A program made the translations under genes and the position numbers. DNA of 39,254 bases from positions 1 to 39,254 of the forward strand of contig NVWB01000037.1 of assembly GCA_002733575.1 (NCBI GenBank). Reading direction: 5' to 3'. The DNA is from Blastopirellula sp. (GTDB lineage Bacteria; Planctomycetota; Planctomycetia; Pirellulales; Pirellulaceae). The stretch's first letter is position 1. Every line of letters starts with the position of its first letter. Shown here piece by piece: positions 36,491 through 39,254 of this stretch. The notes under the pieces were generated by a model that was not told where the DNA came from, searched no databases, and saw only the letters and a list, made by a program, of their open reading frames with translations.

Positions 36491-38659
36491 TTAAGAAAGC
36501 TTGACCATTAAATCACCCGTTTCTACTTGGCTGCCAGCTTTGACAAAGACTTCGTCCACTGTTCCTGCAACTTCAGCATAGATGGTGGTCTCCATTTTCA
36601 TCGCTTCCAGAGAGAGCAACTTTTGCCCTTTCGCAATCTTTTCATCCGCTTCGACCGCCACGGTCACAACCATGCCCGGCATGCTGGCACCGATATGCTT
36701 AGGGTTGTCCGCATCGGCTTGAACTCGTTTCGGAGCATCGGATTCCACTGAATGATCTAAGACCGAGACTTCTCGCGGCTGCCCATTCAGTTCAAAGAAC
36801 ACGACACGTTTACCATCAGCGTGCGGTTCACCAATGGTCAAGAATTTGACGATCAAGGTTTTTCCAGGTTCAATATCAATGGCCATCTCTTCACCGGTTT
36901 GCTGGCCATAAAAGAAGACGGGTGTAGGCAAGCCACTGGTGTTGCCATATTGCGTTTGGTGATTGGCAAAATCCTCGTACACTTTGGGATAAAGTAGATA
37001 GGAGACCACATCACGCGAAGAGGCTTCATGCCCTAGGATTTTACTTACCGAAACTTTCGCTGCATCGAAATCGGCAGGTTCAAATTCTTCGCCAGGGCGG
37101 CCTTCAATAATTGGCTCGTCACGCATGACTCTGGCTTGAACATCTTTGGGAAAACCACCTGGCGGTTGCCCCATTCTTCCCCCAAGAATATCTTTGACCG
37201 ATGCTGGGAATGCGAGTTCGCGTTCAGGGTCCAGTACATCTTCAGCAGTAAGATCATTAGCCACCATAAACAGGGCCATGTCTCCAACCGCCTTCGATGT
37301 AGGTGTGACTTTCACAATGTCGCCAAACAAGCGATTGACTTCAGAGTAAACTTGGCACACCTTGGCCCATTGATCGGCCAGTCCTAGTGCTCGTGCTTGT
37401 TGAAAGAGATTGGTGTACTGTCCGCCAGGCATTTCATGATTGTAAAGATCGGCAGTCGCAGGCAATACAGAACTTTCAAACGGCGTATAAAACTCACGTG
37501 TGGCACGCCAGTATTCCGCTATCTCGTCGAGTTTTTGTACATCCAACCCACAGGCTTGATCCCCTAGACGTAAAGATTCTACCAAGGTATTCAAGTTCGG
37601 TTGGGAAGTTCCACCAGAGAGCGGTGCCATTGCGGCATCAGCAATATCGAGACCAACATCCGCGCCGTTCAATATAGATGCGGCTTGAATTCCACCCGTG
37701 TCATGTGTGTGAAAGTGAATCGGCAGGCCAATTTCTTCTTTCAGAGTTTTGATTAACTTTGTAGCAGCGTACGGCTTGCAGAGCCCGGCCATATCTTTAA
37801 TCGCCAGAATGTGGGCTCCCATTTTCTCTAGCTCTTTAGCCAAGTTGACATAGTAATCAAGATTATATTTATCTCGTTTCGGGTCGCTGATATCCCCGGT
37901 GTAGCAAATAGAAGCTTCGCAGATGGCATCGGTTTTCAAAACCGCATCCATGGCAACTTGCATATTGGGCACCCAGTTTAATGCGTCAAATACTCGAAAG
38001 ACATCGATGCCTGCATCAGCCGCTTCATCAACAAATGCGGTGACAACATTGTCAGGGTAGTTGGTGTACCCGACCGCGTTGGAGGCCCGTAACAACATTT
38101 GAAAAAGAATGTTCGGTACTTTCTCACGCATTTGAGTGAGTCGATCCCAGGGCGATTCTTTCAAGAATCGCATCGTGGTATCAAACGTGGCTCCGCCCCA
38201 CATTTCGAGTGAGAATAACTGCGGACAATTTCTTGCGTAAACATCCGCGATATTCAACAAATCTTGGGTACGGACCCGCGTAGCTAACAACGACTGATGA
38301 GCATCGCGGAAAGTGGTATCGGTGAATAGCAGAGCAGGATTATCACGGACCCATTGCGAAAACTTTTCGGCTCCCAATTCTTGAAGCTTTTGCCGTGTAC
38401 CATCTGGAATTGGCTGACTGGTATCAATTGCAGGAACCGGTGCTGCGATTCTGCGTGTGGCAATTGGCCGGTCTTTGACCAGTGAATTCCCATTCACTGC
38501 AATCTCACCTAAGTAAGAGAGCAATTTGGTGGCCCGATCTTTTCGTACAGGCAGATCGAATAATGCCGGCGTTTCATCAATGAATCGCGTGGTACATTTG
38601 CCATCAAGGAACGTCTCATTCGTCATCACTTTTATCAGGAATGGAATATTTGTTTTCAC
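36491..38659 (-). CDS. Pyruvate carboxylase lacking the biotin carboxylase domain (5'-truncated)
   Basis: 722 residues, against about 1150 for the full enzyme, which makes oxaloacetate from pyruvate and bicarbonate. The protein begins at VKTNIPFL (GTG 38659, itself the second half of the GVKTNIPF motif), the very end of the biotin carboxylase domain; the ATP-grasp part is absent. Present are the carboxyltransferase barrel (TDTTFRDAHQSL at ~113-124, MWGGATFD, AIKDMAGL, HFHTHDTGG), the allosteric/linker region, and a biotinyl domain with EAMKM and biotinylated Lys688. The in-frame upstream codons (SQSGG) do not continue the family beyond the last Gly, and a terminator lies 35 bases upstream, so this is a truncation and not a natural two-subunit form starting here, though the latter cannot be wholly excluded. 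Followed by birA. Confidence 0.85.
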   Translation of the reverse strand: MKTNIPFLIKVMTNETFLDGKCTTRFIDETPALFDLPVRKDRATKLLSYLGEIAVNGNSLVKDRPIATRRIAAPVPAIDTSQPIPDGTRQKLQELGAEKFSQWVRDNPALLFTDTTFRDAHQSLLATRVRTQDLLNIADVYARNCPQLFSLEMWGGATFDTTMRFLKESPWDRLTQMREKVPNILFQMLLRASNAVGYTNYPDNVVTAFVDEAADAGIDVFRVFDALNWVPNMQVAMDAVLKTDAICEASICYTGDISDPKRDKYNLDYYVNLAKELEKMGAHILAIKDMAGLCKPYAATKLIKTLKEEIGLPIHFHTHDTGGIQAASILNGADVGLDIADAAMAPLSGGTSQPNLNTLVESLRLGDQACGLDVQKLDEIAEYWRATREFYTPFESSVLPATADLYNHEMPGGQYTNLFQQARALGLADQWAKVCQVYSEVNRLFGDIVKVTPTSKAVGDMALFMVANDLTAEDVLDPERELAFPASVKDILGGRMGQPPGGFPKDVQARVMRDEPIIEGRPGEEFEPADFDAAKVSVSKILGHEASSRDVVSYLLYPKVYEDFANHQTQYGNTSGLPTPVFFYGQQTGEEMAIDIEPGKTLIVKFLTIGEPHADGKRVVFFELNGQPREVSVLDHSVESDAPKRVQADADNPKHIGASMPGMVVTVAVEADEKIAKGQKLLSLEAMKMETTIYAEVAGTVDEVFVKAGSQVETGDLMVKLS

Positions 38660-38692
38660 TCCACCTGATTGACTCCCTTTATTGAGACACCA

Positions 38693-38720
38693 AAAAAGCG
38701 CTCATTTATGAGCGCTTTTT
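38693..38720 (-). terminator. Intrinsic terminator of the 38739-38933 gene tail
   Basis: aaaaagcgctca (38693-38704) pairs perfectly with tgagcgcttttt (38709-38720) around a four-base loop, with A and T runs on either side. It sits 18 bases past the minus-strand stop at 38739 and immediately upstream of the truncated carboxylase. Confidence 0.88.
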
Positions 38721-38738
38721 GCGGAGTAGTGCTCAATT

Positions 38739-38933
38739 TTACTCAAACACAATCTTCACCTTGTCATGTTCTTTGAATTCGTAGTTTTCAAACTGCGTAT
38801 TCTCAGTACCATTTACAAACATTTTCACATTCTGTGTATCAGAATTTATACTGTCTAGGATCTGTGTTTCGTTAAAATTCTGACCGTACCAGGAAAAGAC
38901 AAAATACTGGGCGCCACCATTGTAGGAGAGCAA
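38739..38933 (-). pseudogene. C-terminal fragment of a planctomycete secreted protein
   Basis: The minus strand encodes FSWYGQNFNETQILDSINSD, then VKMFVNGTENTQFENYEF and HDKVKIVFE before the stop at 38739. The pattern WGxxFNxTQILD...MxVNGxxNTxFENYxxxxxDxIVI is a recurring C-terminal module of planctomycete surface proteins, as I recall it, so this should be the last ~55 residues of such a gene. Upstream of ~38905 the frame runs into sequence that codes on the other strand, so the gene is cut there. The first residues, to about GGAQYFV, are probably not native. Confidence 0.55.
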
Positions 38934-39158
38934 GCGGGTGACCTAATTGCTGAATACGTTATGGCAATGAAGCATAACTTAGGCATGAATAAAATATTAG
39001 GCACCATTCATATCTACCCCACGCTAGCAGAAATGAATAAGTATGCCGCTGGCGAATGGAAACGTGCACATAAACCTGAAAAAGTGCTTTCATGGCTTGA
39101 GAAGTTTCACCGCTGGCAGCGCAGTGATCAAAGCAAGTCATCTCGTTTTCAAGATTAA
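38859..39158 (+). pseudogene. C-terminal fragment of a flavoprotein disulfide oxidoreductase
   Basis: Open from 38859 after an in-frame TAG (38856-38858); the segment from ~38871 encodes VKILTVPGKDKILGATIVGE, then AGDLIAEYVMAMKHNLGMNK, ILGTIHIYPTLAEMNKYAAG and EWKRAH. This is the dimerisation domain of pyridine-nucleotide disulfide oxidoreductases (the mercuric-reductase/dihydrolipoamide-dehydrogenase family), where IHIYPTxAE carries the His of the partner's active site. The FAD and NAD domains are missing. The exact wording resembles proteins of marine gammaproteobacteria more than planctomycetes, in my recollection. The fragment cannot work alone. Confidence 0.75.
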
Positions 39159-39184
39159 CCTTCTTTCTGGTCACTTACTTTAGC

Positions 39185-39218
39185 ACTGTCTTCAGGAACT
39201 AATATTCCTGAAGACAGT
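39185..39218 (+). terminator. Intrinsic terminator after the oxidoreductase tail
   Basis: actgtcttcaggaa (39185-39198) pairs perfectly with ttcctgaagacagt (39205-39218) around a six-base loop and is followed by tattt. It lies 26 bases after the oxidoreductase stop, so that gene's own 3' end is intact. Confidence 0.75.
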
Positions 39219-39254
39219 TATTTAAACGGGAATTTCGCAAAAAAACAAACATCA

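Overview
The window comes from a planctomycete (Planctomycetota). The 16S rRNA gene carries the EUB338-II target variant rather than the common EUB338 one. The proteins are typical of the phylum: LEPR-XLL secretion/anchoring N-terminus, PSCyt1/PSCyt2/PSD1 and DUF1501 proteins, giant haem/HEAT dehydrogenases, several sulfatases, and small NPYQSP membrane proteins. The 16S gene stands alone, with no tRNA, 23S or 5S anywhere in the remaining 31 kb; unlinked rRNA genes are known in this phylum.

Layout. 1-4.4 kb: a secreted haem/HEAT dehydrogenase on the minus strand, bracketed by two direct copies of a ~400-bp MITE-like element with terminal inverted repeats. 4.4-6.2 kb: housekeeping genes (zinc-ribbon membrane protein, 5-formyltetrahydrofolate cyclo-ligase, AroH chorismate mutase). 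6.4-8.43 kb: rRNA leader with boxB/boxA-like elements, a UUCG hairpin, 16S rRNA and an intrinsic terminator. 8.45-9.3 kb: a gene-free block of palindromes, including two tandem ~269-bp units whose scaffold is conserved but whose repeated palindromic word differs. This is the strongest candidate here for something undescribed. 9.5-17 kb: an accessory locus of secreted proteins: a LEPR-XLL/PPC/cadherin-like protein split by an apparent 1-nt lesion, two tandem pentapeptide-repeat paralogues, a 5'-truncated alpha/beta hydrolase and a small membrane protein.

17-33 kb: a catabolic/secretory region with two type I sulfatases, a PhoD-type phosphatase, a Tat-exported DUF3500-like protein, a 1528-residue fusion (TIM barrel, LamG-like, c-type haem, propeller, blue-copper domain), and a PSCyt1/PSCyt2/PSD1-DUF1501 pair transcribed divergently from it. 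Together these look like a machine for degrading sulfated or otherwise complex polysaccharide with extracytoplasmic electron transfer; the substrate cannot be read from the sequence. 33-35.4 kb: a dicarboxylate/amino-acid symporter-like membrane domain fused to a family 3 solute-binding domain, lacking both signature motifs of the symporter family. 35.4-38.7 kb: biotin ligase downstream of a pyruvate carboxylase that lacks its biotin carboxylase domain.

The last 600 bp joins 3' ends of unrelated genes: the 5'-truncated carboxylase, the tail of a planctomycete secreted protein, and the tail of a flavoprotein oxidoreductase that looks gammaproteobacterial. It marks either a rearrangement or a chimeric assembly. 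Several genes start at GTG or TTG, and many lack a clear Shine-Dalgarno sequence, so starts were chosen from signal peptides and ribosome-binding sites where visible.
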